Of a stretch of DNA of 64,000 bases, positions 27,983 to 36,566 are shown piece by piece. The position numbers and the translations under genes are program-made. The notes under the pieces are model-generated. The model saw nothing but the letters and a program-made list of their open reading frames with translations. It had not been told where the DNA came from and ran no database searches. Origin of the DNA: Saccharicrinis fermentans DSM 9555 = JCM 21142 (GTDB taxonomy: Bacteria; Bacteroidota; Bacteroidia; Bacteroidales; Marinilabiliaceae); contig NZ_KI912107.1 in assembly GCF_000517085.1 (NCBI RefSeq), forward strand, positions 1,550,398-1,614,397. Reading direction: 5' to 3'. Each line of letters starts with the position of its first letter. Within the stretch, counting starts at the first letter, position 1.

Positions 27983-28181
27983 CTCATGATCAGTTTAACA
28001 TTGCAGGGCATGCGAAGGAATACGCTTATATTATGTATTCTTTGATATCTTGTTTCACACACTCTGTTCTAAGCTAATTTGTTTAAGCAAAAATAGCATA
28101 AAAGACCAAATTCTATCATTGGTTAACGAATATAAATAATGGATAAACGGATTATTTTTTATTTATACGATTATCAAAAAA

Positions 28182-28203
28182 GGGTGTCTCAAAATGGACA
28201 CCC
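28182..28203 (-). terminator. Intrinsic terminator after sodN
   Basis: Read on the minus strand, GGGTGTC pairs with GACACCC around an 8-base loop and is followed by six Ts. It ends about 70 bases past the sodN stop codon. A second small hairpin (TTTGCC/GGCAAA) lies between the two but lacks a T-run. Confidence 0.75.
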
Positions 28204-28251
28204 AGAATATTTTTTTTGCCAGACAGGCAAATGAAGTATTTTTACACTTTC

Positions 28252-28725
28252 TCAATGACCACCAAAATAGGCATGTTCAAAATCGTGTAATGCCTCCCTA
28301 AGCAAGCGAATATTCTTCAAATCAGTCCCCTGCTTTGTTTTCATGGCATACACCTGTATTTTATGCATTAAGGTTAACTGCTTAATGTATTGGGCATATG
28401 CTTCTGTATCTGAAGGATCTTTTACTTTGATTCTTTGATACATAAAATACTGACTGGCAATATCCTGAATCTTTGTAGCATGCTCCTCTTTGTTCACAAC
28501 CCAACGAACCATTTGGTTATAATCAACATCTCCTTTTGCAGATAATTCCACGATCTCTTTCATCGACTTTTCGATGGTTGCAATATGTTCATACATAAGA
28601 ACAATGCGTGTAGAATCACCATAAATACCACAAGGAATTTCACAATGAGCCTTGGCCTCATTCGAAAAACTAAGAAGGGCTATTGTTAGCACACATCCAC
28701 TGAAAAATTTACTTATTAAATTCAT
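28252..28725 (-). CDS. sodN: Exported nickel superoxide dismutase
   Basis: A 157-residue protein whose predicted mature N-terminus is HCEIPCGIY, the nickel-hook signature of NiSOD: His1, Cys2 and Cys6 bind Ni, with Tyr9 near the site. The family dismutates superoxide to O2 and H2O2. The preceding 26 residues form an ordinary signal peptide (K-F-F start, VLTIALLSF core, AKA before the cut), so signal peptidase would both export the protein and free His1. Known NiSODs mostly carry a short propeptide removed by SodX, and no sodX is nearby. The helical remainder (MYEHIATIEKSMKEIVELS... LHDFEHAYFGGH) fits the four-helix fold in length. It lies downstream of the broken msrA gene. Confidence 0.9.
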   Translation of the reverse strand: MNLISKFFSGCVLTIALLSFSNEAKAHCEIPCGIYGDSTRIVLMYEHIATIEKSMKEIVELSAKGDVDYNQMVRWVVNKEEHATKIQDIASQYFMYQRIKVKDPSDTEAYAQYIKQLTLMHKIQVYAMKTKQGTDLKNIRLLREALHDFEHAYFGGH

Positions 28726-28861
28726 TATATCTCTTTTATGATTAATAAATACAAAACCGACGCAATAACCATTTGTTCATATAATAGCTACAAATTATGA
28801 ACTTATAATATGTTTCGGTTTATGGAACACTATTCCCTTATAAATGTTGATTAAGCACTTA

Positions 28862-29456
28862 TTATTTCTTTAATTGATCTGTAAAGAGCTTTTGAAATTT
28901 TTCAACCTTAGGACCAACAACCATTCTGCAATAACCTTGATTAGGATTATTGGCAAAATACTCTTGGTGATAATCCTCTGCCACAAAAAAGTTTGCAAAA
29001 GCAGTTACTTCTGTAACGATAGGATCCTTATAAAGCTTTTGTTCATTCACCACCTTTATTTGTTCTTCTGCAATACGTTTTTGATCTTCGTTATGATAAA
29101 AAATTACAGAACGATACTGTGTACCAACATCAGCTCCTTGTCTATTCAATGTTGTTGGATCGTGAACCGACCAAAATACGGTCAGCAACTCTCCGAATGA
29201 TATTATATCCGCATCATATGTGATCTGGCACACTTCGGCATGCCCAGTATTGCCATTACACACTTGTTTGTAGCTGGGCTTGTCAACATGTCCCCCCCGA
29301 ATAGCCTGACTCTACCGAAATAACACCTTCTAATTGATCATAAATAGCTTCTACGCACCAAAAACATCCCGCTCCCAGCGTGGCTTTTTCTGTATTTTTT
29401 GCTTCTGAACTCATAAATAAAAATAATCCTATGAAAATTAAAAATAATTCTTTCAT
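28862..29456 (-). pseudogene. msrA: Peptide methionine sulfoxide reductase A, frameshifted
   Basis: MsrA reduces methionine-S-sulfoxide in proteins. From the ATG at 29456 the frame reads a signal peptide ([19 protein letters not shown]), then the catalytic [18 protein letters not shown] and VESGYSGG, and hits a stop. Dropping one base from a run of seven Gs (minus strand; Cs at 29292-29298) restores [20 protein letters not shown]. That frame continues through HDPTTLNRQGADVGTQYRSVIFY and NPNQGYCRMVVGPKVEKF to the stop at 28862. The restored protein would be 197 residues, normal for MsrA, and exported. A real inactivation, a phase-variable tract or a sequencing error would all look like this. 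Confidence 0.9.
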
Positions 29457-29809
29457 GTGTTTATCATTTTTCTCTTAATGGTCAAGTGTTGCTCACTAAA
29501 ATTAATCATATTCCTATATGAGAATTACTTTATCAAGATTTGTTGTATCGCCTATTAAATAACAAACGATTTAATGATTCCCACAAAATTAAGAAAATAC
29601 AATAGTACGCTTTCGTTTAAAAAATTAAAACTTTTTTACTCCTTTTAAACAAACAACTTTATGGACGAAGAGTTCATCGTCTGATAATTCTCTCCCATAT
29701 TCACACAGATATACAACAACAATTTTCCGGAGTTAATATTACATTTAAAGTTGTAAGAAAGAATTGCATGATAATTTTACAAAAGCGTAGACAAATCAGC
29801 ATGTATTAT

Positions 29810-29817
29810 TAAATTTG
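29810..29817 (+). promoter_or_regulatory. Candidate -7 element for rarA
   Basis: TAAATTTG fits the Bacteroidota -7 consensus and lies 20 bases before the rarA start codon. No -33 box was found. The rest of the 380-base gap between msrA and rarA shows no gene or repeat. Confidence 0.45.
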
Positions 29818-29837
29818 TTCCGCAAAAAGTAATAAAT

Positions 29838-31121
29838 ATGAGTAACGGACATCCACCATTGGCTGAGCGTCAGCGCCCCAAGTCATTAGAAGATTATATT
29901 GGACAAAAACATCTTGTGGGCGAAGGCGCCGTATTACGCAAGATGATTGATTCAGGTGTGATATCTTCTATTATTTTATGGGGTCCTCCTGGTGTTGGAA
30001 AAACAACCCTTGCTAAAATCATATCACAACAACTTAACCGTCCTTTTTATATTTTATCTGCCATTAATTCGGGAGTCAAAGATGTTAGAGAAGTAATAGA
30101 AAAAGCAAAAAAAAACAAATTTTTCAACAGTCCGAATCCTATTTTATTTATTGATGAAATTCACCGTTTTAGTAAGTCGCAGCAAGATTCTCTTTTGGGT
30201 GCTGTGGAGCAAGGTGTTGTTACATTAATTGGTGCTACCACAGAGAACCCCTCATTTGAAGTTATATCGCCACTACTATCTCGCAGCCAAGTTTACGTTT
30301 TAAAATCACTAGAAATAGATGATTTAAGAGAATTGGTAAATAAAGCGCTTACTACGGACGAAATATTGAAAAACAAAAATATTCTAGTCAAAGAGGAAGA
30401 GGCTTTATTTCGTTTTTCGGGAGGTGATGCCCGTAAACTGCTTAATATTTTAGAATTGGTGGTGAATGCCAATGCTGAAAGTAAGGTAGAAATAACCAAT
30501 GAGAAAGTAAGTGAATGTCTTCAATCAAACCCCACTGCCTATGACAAAAATGGAGAAATACATTATGATATTATTTCTGCATTTATCAAATCCATCAGGG
30601 GCAGTGATCCAGATGCTGCGGTATATTGGTTGGCACGCATGGTAGAAGGAGGCGAAGATCCTAAATTTATTGCTCGTAGACTTGTTATTTCGGCAGCTGA
30701 AGACATTGGAATGGCCAATCCCAACGCCTTATTATTGGCAAATCAATGCTTTGAAGCCATTAAAATGGTGGGGTGGCCCGAAGGTAGAATCATATTATCG
30801 CAGACCACCATTTACTTGGCCACAAGTCCTAAAAGCAATGCATCCTATCTGGCCATAAAAAAAGCACAGGAATTGGTTAGACAAACTGGCAATTTACCTG
30901 TTCCTTTACATTTACGCAATGCACCGACCAAATTGATGAAAGAATTGGGATATGGGAAAGAATACAAATATTCCCATGACTACCCAGAAAATTTTGTAGA
31001 ACAAGATTTTATGCCAGACGAAATAAAAAATGCAAGATTATACTTACCTCAAAACAATGCCCAAGAAAATAAAATTGCAGAAAGATTAAAAAAATGGTGG
31101 AAAAGAAAATACAATCATTAG
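29838..31121 (+). CDS. rarA: Replication-associated recombination protein A
   Basis: A 427-residue AAA+ ATPase (RarA/MgsA) that acts at stalled replication forks. Features: PLAERQRPKSLEDYIGQKHL at the N-terminus, Walker A GPPGVGKTTLAK, Walker B NPILFIDEIHRF, sensor 1 VTLIGATTENPSFE, the arginine region LLSRSQVYVL, and the C-terminal tetramerisation domain (SDPDAAVYWLARMVEGGEDP, AAEDIGMANPNAL, LRNAPTKLMKELGYG). Length matches the family. It is monocistronic with a strong terminator downstream. Confidence 0.96.
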   Translation: MSNGHPPLAERQRPKSLEDYIGQKHLVGEGAVLRKMIDSGVISSIILWGPPGVGKTTLAKIISQQLNRPFYILSAINSGVKDVREVIEKAKKNKFFNSPNPILFIDEIHRFSKSQQDSLLGAVEQGVVTLIGATTENPSFEVISPLLSRSQVYVLKSLEIDDLRELVNKALTTDEILKNKNILVKEEEALFRFSGGDARKLLNILELVVNANAESKVEITNEKVSECLQSNPTAYDKNGEIHYDIISAFIKSIRGSDPDAAVYWLARMVEGGEDPKFIARRLVISAAEDIGMANPNALLLANQCFEAIKMVGWPEGRIILSQTTIYLATSPKSNASYLAIKKAQELVRQTGNLPVPLHLRNAPTKLMKELGYGKEYKYSHDYPENFVEQDFMPDEIKNARLYLPQNNAQENKIAERLKKWWKRKYNH

Positions 31122-31151
31122 ACTCGAAACTGCATTAGAAAATCTAAAAAC

Positions 31152-31199
31152 AAAAAGAGCTTATGCAATTGTGGCTAAACAAATGCATAAGCTCTTTTT
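31152..31199. terminator. Bidirectional intrinsic terminator after rarA
   Basis: A perfect 16-base stem, AAAAAGAGCTTATGCA with TGCATAAGCTCTTTTT, around a 16-base loop. It lies between the convergent rarA gene and the outer-membrane protein gene and suits both. Confidence 0.88.
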
Positions 31200-31221
31200 A
31201 TAAGCCCTTTAACTATATTAT

Positions 31222-32460
31222 TTAATCAAATTTTCTCTTTCTAAACCAAGCTTCAAGAATGGACATACTAACACTCATTCCATAATAGTTTTCAGTAATA
31301 AGCGAATTGCTGGCAGTACCCCTCTGTCCATAATTTATACTAATATTCAAGTATGAATGAGGAGAACGCATGGGTACACCAATTCCTGCAGTGATACCGC
31401 GATCTAAAAGAGATTTACCTTTAACCTCCAAATAAGAATCCTCATAATATCCTCCAAGCCTCCAGGTAAAAGGATTAACTCTTCTACTTTTACGACTTTG
31501 ATATTCCACACCACCACTAAAACGATGGCTATCCTTATATTCTGACAAGTTATTGGTATAATCAACGCCGGCCCAATTTTGGAATTTATAATCAAATCCA
31601 ATTTTAATACCATGCTCGTCTATCCATCCCAATCCTGCACCATAACCCATTGGAATATTATATGGCTCTCTGTCCAAATCCTCATAAATTCCAGCACCAC
31701 TAGAACTAGATGTTTCTACCTCACGACTTGTTTTGAAATCGATTTCCGGGCTATAAACAGCCCCCACAAATAAATTGCTTTGTCCCACTGGTATTTTATA
31801 TTGAAAACCAGCCTGAAGACATACTTGTTGTAAGAAGTCGGAATATTGTACATTTAATTCACCACCAATAATACTGGATGCATAATTTTCTTGTTTAATC
31901 AACTTACCAAAGATATAAGATAATTCTAGTCCTAGCGACAGATTTTTACCTAATACCAATGCATTACTCATAGCCACCTTATTCAAGCCACCATTTCCTT
32001 CATAATTTTTTGCAATTTGTGTACTTGTTCCCTCAATGTAATCAGAAGATGCAACATTATATCCGATAGAAGAATACTGAACAATATTAAATGAAGTAAC
32101 CAATCTTTTACCTGATCGAAAAGCCAAGCTAATATTATTCAAGCCACCCGATAAGCCATTTCCAGATTCGGTATTATGCTCATAAGTGGTAAAACTGGAA
32201 CGAATTCCCAGATCAATTAACATCTGCTCTCCCTCAACGCTCCCCAAGGATGCGGGATTCAGTGTATTGATTGAATAGTACGTAGGCAAGGCAACTCCGA
32301 CGCCTCCCATACCTTGGTACTTAATGGTAGATGCACTTTCAATTCGTCCCACACCAAAAGTAGTATATGCGGACGAAGCTCCATTTTGTGCATTAGAGCT
32401 TATTGCGAGTAACAGTAAAATACAAATAATTGATATCGCGTGTAATATGCGTTGTTTCAT
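31222..32460 (-). CDS. Outer-membrane beta-barrel protein, FadL/OMPP1-like
   Basis: A 412-residue protein with a signal peptide (MKQRILHAISIICILLLLAI... SNAQ). The N-terminal YTTFGVGRIESASTIKYQGMGG and NTLNPASLGSVEGEQMLIDLG pattern, including the conserved N-P-A segment, resembles OMPP1/FadL/TodX transport barrels. The rest is made of alternating amphipathic strands (KIGFDYKFQNWAGVDY, YLNISINYGQRG). It is probably a barrel for hydrophobic compounds, though many Bacteroidota paralogues are uncharacterised. It follows the DUF4270 lipoprotein gene by 64 bases on the same strand and is probably co-transcribed with it. Confidence 0.82.
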   Translation of the reverse strand: MKQRILHAISIICILLLLAISSNAQNGASSAYTTFGVGRIESASTIKYQGMGGVGVALPTYYSINTLNPASLGSVEGEQMLIDLGIRSSFTTYEHNTESGNGLSGGLNNISLAFRSGKRLVTSFNIVQYSSIGYNVASSDYIEGTSTQIAKNYEGNGGLNKVAMSNALVLGKNLSLGLELSYIFGKLIKQENYASSIIGGELNVQYSDFLQQVCLQAGFQYKIPVGQSNLFVGAVYSPEIDFKTSREVETSSSSGAGIYEDLDREPYNIPMGYGAGLGWIDEHGIKIGFDYKFQNWAGVDYTNNLSEYKDSHRFSGGVEYQSRKSRRVNPFTWRLGGYYEDSYLEVKGKSLLDRGITAGIGVPMRSPHSYLNISINYGQRGTASNSLITENYYGMSVSMSILEAWFRKRKFD

Positions 32461-32524
32461 GAATTGAATATTTATTAAAGCCCAATAAACAAATTAATTT
32501 GAACAATTGATGCCTGTATCAATT

Positions 32525-33859
32525 TTAATAATAATAAGTATAGATGTTTAACTTAGGCTCATACTCCCGATTCTTTTCTCCTCCAAATATAATGGTAGAA
32601 AAAGTTTGGTTTTCATAGTCTGTTGGCAATCCAACTAAAATTGAATTATCAGTGTCAAAGTCTCCTCCTATTAGATTCTTTATCATATAATCTGTGATAT
32701 CAGCACTATAATAAGGATGACTTTCATAATTATCAATAGATTGATTAAATGAAAGATAAACTACATTATTAGAATTATCTGCATATACTGATGAAAGTTG
32801 ATTAACCCTATTGGATTCATACATCAAAAGCTCCGTAGGCAAATCATTTATATCATCAGCTTCGTCAGTAGGTACTAGAATTAACTCTATCTTAATAATC
32901 TGATCTAACTCAACCAACTGAAATATTTTATTAAGACTAGGGAACCTAACTTTGGTCATCAAACCACTACTCCCCTGAACAAGCGTAACATCATCAGTAC
33001 TTGTAGATCTTATATGCTTCTTTTGTTCAACCAATGGTGCAAAAAGAGTTCCACTCCTATCTGCTTTAATTTGATTAAACATATAAGTAGAATTTTCAAT
33101 ACTAAAAGTAGCTTCCAATTCCTCTTTTTTAATACCATCTCTATGATAATACATGTTTAAACACAAAGATGTGTCATTATAAGCAAATCCCAATGCAGCT
33201 TTATTTTCACTTCTTCCTTGCAGAGCAAGCCCATAAAAGTAATCCTGAAAATCATCCGTCGACTGAATTTCATCAGCATCATCAATGAATAAATCAAAAA
33301 TTCTTTGTCCAAAAACATCACTTAAACGACTTTCTAATTTTTGACCTTTATTAGGACGTGGCGAAAATTTTACCTGTCCCAAGCTATCCTCCTTCACATC
33401 CAGTTCTGTAACATTATAAAAGCTTGTTTGATCCAAGTCTTCCCAATTGGTAGCCAATTCCATGACATTCATACTAAATACCTCAGTTGTATCTCCAATA
33501 TAGTAATTGTTATAATACATACTAATAGTAACAGAATCAAAAATATCATCTTCATCAAAACTATTTCTATCAGGTATTTTTAATCGATAAGCAGGCTCCG
33601 ATGATATTTTACCAAATACTTCATCAGAAAAATTACCTACTAGAACTGAAGAAAGTTCTGATGTCTGGATGGAGTCAACAACAACCGTGCTTAATTCCAG
33701 AGAAAAGGTATCAATTAGCACAACTCCGGATTCATCATCCACGTATCCTTGTCCCATTTTAAGTTCATCAACACTTTGATCGTCGCAGGAATAGATTCCA
33801 AAGGCAATAACAACAAATAACAGCAATGATATTTTATACATTTTATACATTTTAAACAC
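32525..33859 (-). CDS. DUF4270 lipoprotein
   Basis: A 444-residue lipoprotein with signal peptide and lipobox ending GIYSC (Cys25), followed by Asp-Asp. The body matches DUF4270, a Bacteroidota-specific family of unknown function: VDSIQTSELSSVLVGNFSDEVFG, then SVTISMYYNNYYIGDT, NVTELDVKEDSLGQVKF, FYGLALQGRSENKAALGF and the C-terminal STIIFGGEKNREYEPKLNIYT. Three in-frame ATGs occur within a repeated ATGTATAAA at the 5' end (33859, 33850, 33841); the last gives the neatest signal peptide, so the true start is uncertain by up to six residues. It is divergent from the Kelch lipoprotein gene; the 320-base gap between them holds only promoter-like sequence. Confidence 0.88.
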   Translation of the reverse strand: MFKMYKMYKISLLLFVVIAFGIYSCDDQSVDELKMGQGYVDDESGVVLIDTFSLELSTVVVDSIQTSELSSVLVGNFSDEVFGKISSEPAYRLKIPDRNSFDEDDIFDSVTISMYYNNYYIGDTTEVFSMNVMELATNWEDLDQTSFYNVTELDVKEDSLGQVKFSPRPNKGQKLESRLSDVFGQRIFDLFIDDADEIQSTDDFQDYFYGLALQGRSENKAALGFAYNDTSLCLNMYYHRDGIKKEELEATFSIENSTYMFNQIKADRSGTLFAPLVEQKKHIRSTSTDDVTLVQGSSGLMTKVRFPSLNKIFQLVELDQIIKIELILVPTDEADDINDLPTELLMYESNRVNQLSSVYADNSNNVVYLSFNQSIDNYESHPYYSADITDYMIKNLIGGDFDTDNSILVGLPTDYENQTFSTIIFGGEKNREYEPKLNIYTYYY

Positions 33860-34139
33860 AAAAAAAAGGATAGATAGCCTAAAATACGAACAAGTAAGGC
33901 TAACTGGACTAATTTATAGACGAAAACAAGGTTTTCTTCGTTCATTTATATTTCGACATAAAATTAATTTTAAAGTAAATCACATAAACATTAGTTTTTC
34001 TGTACATTACTCTACCTTAAACTGAATTATATTTTTCAAAGAAAATAATTACTCTACATTTCATAGAAGAAATTATATGATTCGTCGATAATATTACGTC
34101 TCGTGTCTAAGCTATGACACATTCTGAAGATGGGTAGTG

Positions 34140-34147
34140 TAAGTTTG
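34140..34147 (+). promoter_or_regulatory. Candidate -7 element for the Kelch/DUF4907 operon
   Basis: TAAGTTTG followed by C matches the full Bacteroidota -7 consensus, 36 bases before the Kelch gene start. No -33 TTTG at the usual spacing was identified. Confidence 0.45.
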
Positions 34148-34183
34148 CAGTATAACTAAATAAAATTATAAAATCAATATTTA

Positions 34184-35227
34184 ATGGCGATGATAAAACA
34201 TTCACTGATTATACTGTCGGCTATGATACTTTGTGGTATTTCATTTGTGAGTTGTAGTAACGACGATGACGACGATTATCTGGGAAACTGGGTTGAAATG
34301 GGAGATGTCGGGAAAGTGCCAAGAACAGAAGCTGTATGTTTTACGATTGAAAACACAGCCTATGTTGGTACTGGATATTATTTAGATGAAGAAATAAGAT
34401 TAAAAGATTTTTGGAGCTATAGCGCAGAGAGCGGTTATTGGAAACAAATAGCCAGTTTACCTGGTGTAGCCAGAAACGGTGCGGTTGCTTTTAGTTCCAG
34501 CACCAAAGGTTATGTTGGTACGGGTTATGATGGAGAGAATAAATTGAAAGATTTTTACGAATACGATCCAAGTAACAATACCTGGACTCAGAAAAATGAT
34601 TTTGCAGGTGAAGGACGGTATGGAGCCACTGCTTTTTATGTGAATGGTAAAGGTTTTATCGGAACAGGATATGGAGATGTTGAAGTTGATTCTGATGAAA
34701 CAATCCCTAACAATTTAAGTGATTTCTGGAGTTACGATATTGCAACAGATAGTTGGGAACAAGTATCTTCTTTTAATGGATCTAAGCGAAGAAATGCCAT
34801 GAGTTTCGTGTTGAACGATGTAGCATATGTACTCAGCGGATACGACAATGAATATCTGGATGATATGTACAAGTATGACGCAGTAAACGACCAGTGGACT
34901 GAATTGGCACATATTAGTGATTATGAAGATGACAGTTATGATGATGATTATACCATTGCCAGATACAGTGCTGTTACCTTTGTAGCTGGAGGAAAAGGCT
35001 ATGTTACTACAGGGATACAAGGAGGTAATAGCATTGAAACATGGGAATATGAACCTTCAACAGATAGATGGGAACAAAAGACTGATTTTGAAGGCACTTC
35101 TCGTTATGGTGCAGTTGCGTTTACCATTAATGATATAGGTTATGTTGCCACTGGGGGTAATGGTAATTATTCTTTAGATGATGTTTGGCAATTCAATCCA
35201 TTTGAAGAATATGAAAGTAAAGATTAA
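34184..35227 (+). CDS. Kelch-repeat lipoprotein, probably surface exposed
   Basis: A 347-residue lipoprotein. The signal peptide ends in FVSC (Cys24), and the lipid-bearing Cys is followed by SNDDDDD, an acidic stretch like the signal that sends Bacteroidota lipoproteins to the cell surface. Six Kelch motifs follow, each with the pattern R-x-G/N-A-x-x-F ... GYVGTGY ... DFWSYD ... W. This gives a complete six-bladed beta-propeller related to galactose-oxidase-like and sialate mutarotase-like domains. No catalytic residues can be assigned; a binding role is equally likely. Its last 17 bases overlap the next gene (DUF4907), indicating coupled translation. Confidence 0.88.
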   Translation: MAMIKHSLIILSAMILCGISFVSCSNDDDDDYLGNWVEMGDVGKVPRTEAVCFTIENTAYVGTGYYLDEEIRLKDFWSYSAESGYWKQIASLPGVARNGAVAFSSSTKGYVGTGYDGENKLKDFYEYDPSNNTWTQKNDFAGEGRYGATAFYVNGKGFIGTGYGDVEVDSDETIPNNLSDFWSYDIATDSWEQVSSFNGSKRRNAMSFVLNDVAYVLSGYDNEYLDDMYKYDAVNDQWTELAHISDYEDDSYDDDYTIARYSAVTFVAGGKGYVTTGIQGGNSIETWEYEPSTDRWEQKTDFEGTSRYGAVAFTINDIGYVATGGNGNYSLDDVWQFNPFEEYESKD

Positions 35228-35522
35228 ATACTATTTGTTATTTATTATATTAACAACCCTTGTTTCTTGTCAGTCACCCAAAAACAAAGTTAAAGTAAAA
35301 ACTTTTAAAGAAAACGGAGTTTGGGTTTACGAAATAACCGTAAATGATAAAATATTTATCCATCAGGATTGTGTACCTACACTGGAAGGTAACAAACCTT
35401 TTGCCAATAAAAAGGAAGCTGAATTAGTTGGTAATTTAATAAAACAAAAAATTTTAAATAAAGAAACGCCGGCTGTCAACACTGGGGAGTTGCGACAGCT
35501 GGGGATTAAAGGTACTTCTTAA
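35211..35522 (+). CDS. DUF4907 lipoprotein
   Basis: A 103-residue lipoprotein with signal peptide MKVKIKYYLLFIILTTLVSC (Cys20). The mature part (WVYEITVNDKIFIHQDCVPT, then KPFANKKEAELVGNLIKQKI) matches DUF4907, a small Bacteroidota family of unknown function often found beside Kelch lipoproteins. The start at 35211 lies inside the end of the Kelch gene; an upstream ATG at 35178 would place eleven charged or polar residues before the signal peptide and was rejected. A strong terminator follows about 20 bases after the stop. Confidence 0.82.
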   Translation: MKVKIKYYLLFIILTTLVSCQSPKNKVKVKTFKENGVWVYEITVNDKIFIHQDCVPTLEGNKPFANKKEAELVGNLIKQKILNKETPAVNTGELRQLGIKGTS

Positions 35523-35541
35523 CTGAAGTGTGGGATATGGT

Positions 35542-35573
35542 AAGCCGGTTCGTATAAGATACGTAACCGGCTT
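35542..35573 (+). terminator. Intrinsic terminator after the DUF4907 gene
   Basis: AAGCCGGTT and AACCGGCTT form the outer stem, with an inner CGTAT/ATACG stem closing a three-base loop and one bulged T. Seven Ts follow. Confidence 0.9.
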
Positions 35574-35668
35574 TTTTTGTATCTTAGAATAGGCGGCCAA
35601 CAATATCAGGAGAATACAGATATTATACATATTTTATAGCTTGACAACAAGCGATTAGTAACTGGTAA

Positions 35669-35900
35669 ATGGAGGATTTAATAACATATGGACTCACCAT
35701 TTCTACTGGCGAAAAAGCTGATTTTATCATTAAGGATACTGGAGTTATATTTGACCAATTCTTTTTGTGGCAATGACAATAACGAAGTTATCATGAGGGC
35801 CTTTGGAAATATGCCTCCCCGAGTAAAAAGAAGATTAACGGAAGTTTTAAAAGCAAAGAAAATATCATATAAGGTAGAAACATTGCTCTCAATTAGATAA
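35669..35900 (+). pseudogene. Decayed coding remnant of unknown family
   Basis: Two protein-like pieces lie in different frames: a 35-codon frame from 35669 (GLTISTGEKADFIIKDTGVI, ending at 35776) and, in another frame, EVIMRAFGNMPPRVKRRLTE with KKISYKVETLL ending at 35900. Neither is long enough to be a convincing gene. Together with the pirin remnant that follows, they suggest a degenerating stretch. I do not recognise the family. Confidence 0.35.
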
Positions 35901-36016
35901 CGAAAGTACCAATGCTGCAACAGAATCTTTCAATACAAAAGTATAGGACCTCAGAAGACAATTCAGAGGTGTTGTTGATGTAAAGTTCTTCTTTTCAGAT
36001 TAACAAAAATATTTGC

Positions 36017-36545
36017 ATGACAACTATAAACAACATTTACACCCAACTTTTGGCACTGACCCACAGTATGGGCAATGAATCTCTAATCAAAGCGGGAGAT
36101 ATACAGGTAATGAGTGCTGGTTCAAGCATATTTCACTGCCGAATATAAAAACAGTACAAAAGAAGAACTACGTTTATTTCAGATATGGCTTTTCCCCATA
36201 CCAAAACGTAGAGCCCCACTATGATCAAATCTTACTAAAAAACCTACAAAATAAGAATGTTTTTTTTTTCAAATATTAAGTCCTGATAAAAATGATGCAG
36301 GTGTGTGGATATATCAGGATGCCTGGTTTAATCAGGGATACTTTGACAAAGGTGTGAAAATAAATTATTTGACACATAAACAGAACAATGGTGTATACCT
36401 TATGGTTATAGAAGGTAGTATTCAAATTGCAGGTGAAGTTCTGTATAAACGAGACGCTATTGGCATAACGCAAGCACAAAATATACAAATAAAAGCCCAA
36501 AGTGAATGTAGGCTATTATTGATGGAGACACCAATGAATTGGTAA
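36017..36545 (+). pseudogene. Decayed pirin-family gene
   Basis: Pieces of a pirin-like bicupin are readable in order but in changing frames: HSMGNESLIKAGDIQVMSAG, then EYKNSTKEELRLFQIWLFP, then VEPHYDQILLKNLQNKN. The long last piece includes GVWIYQDAWFNQGYFDKG, GVYLMVIEGSIQIAGEV and the C-terminal KRDAIGITQAQNIQIKAQ. At least three frameshifts separate them, and the first 60 or so residues of a normal pirin are missing. Pirin relatives act as iron cupins or quercetinases. A YceI gene begins 21 bases later, the usual partner of pirin in this phylum, so the loss is probably recent. Confidence 0.85.
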
Positions 36546-36566
36546 TAAACAAAAACAAATATAAAA

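Noticed and set aside
33833-33859. Repeated ATGTATAAA at the DUF4270 start as a regulatory repeat
   Set aside because: It is only a two-unit direct repeat inside coding sequence; it makes the start ambiguous but no further role is supported.
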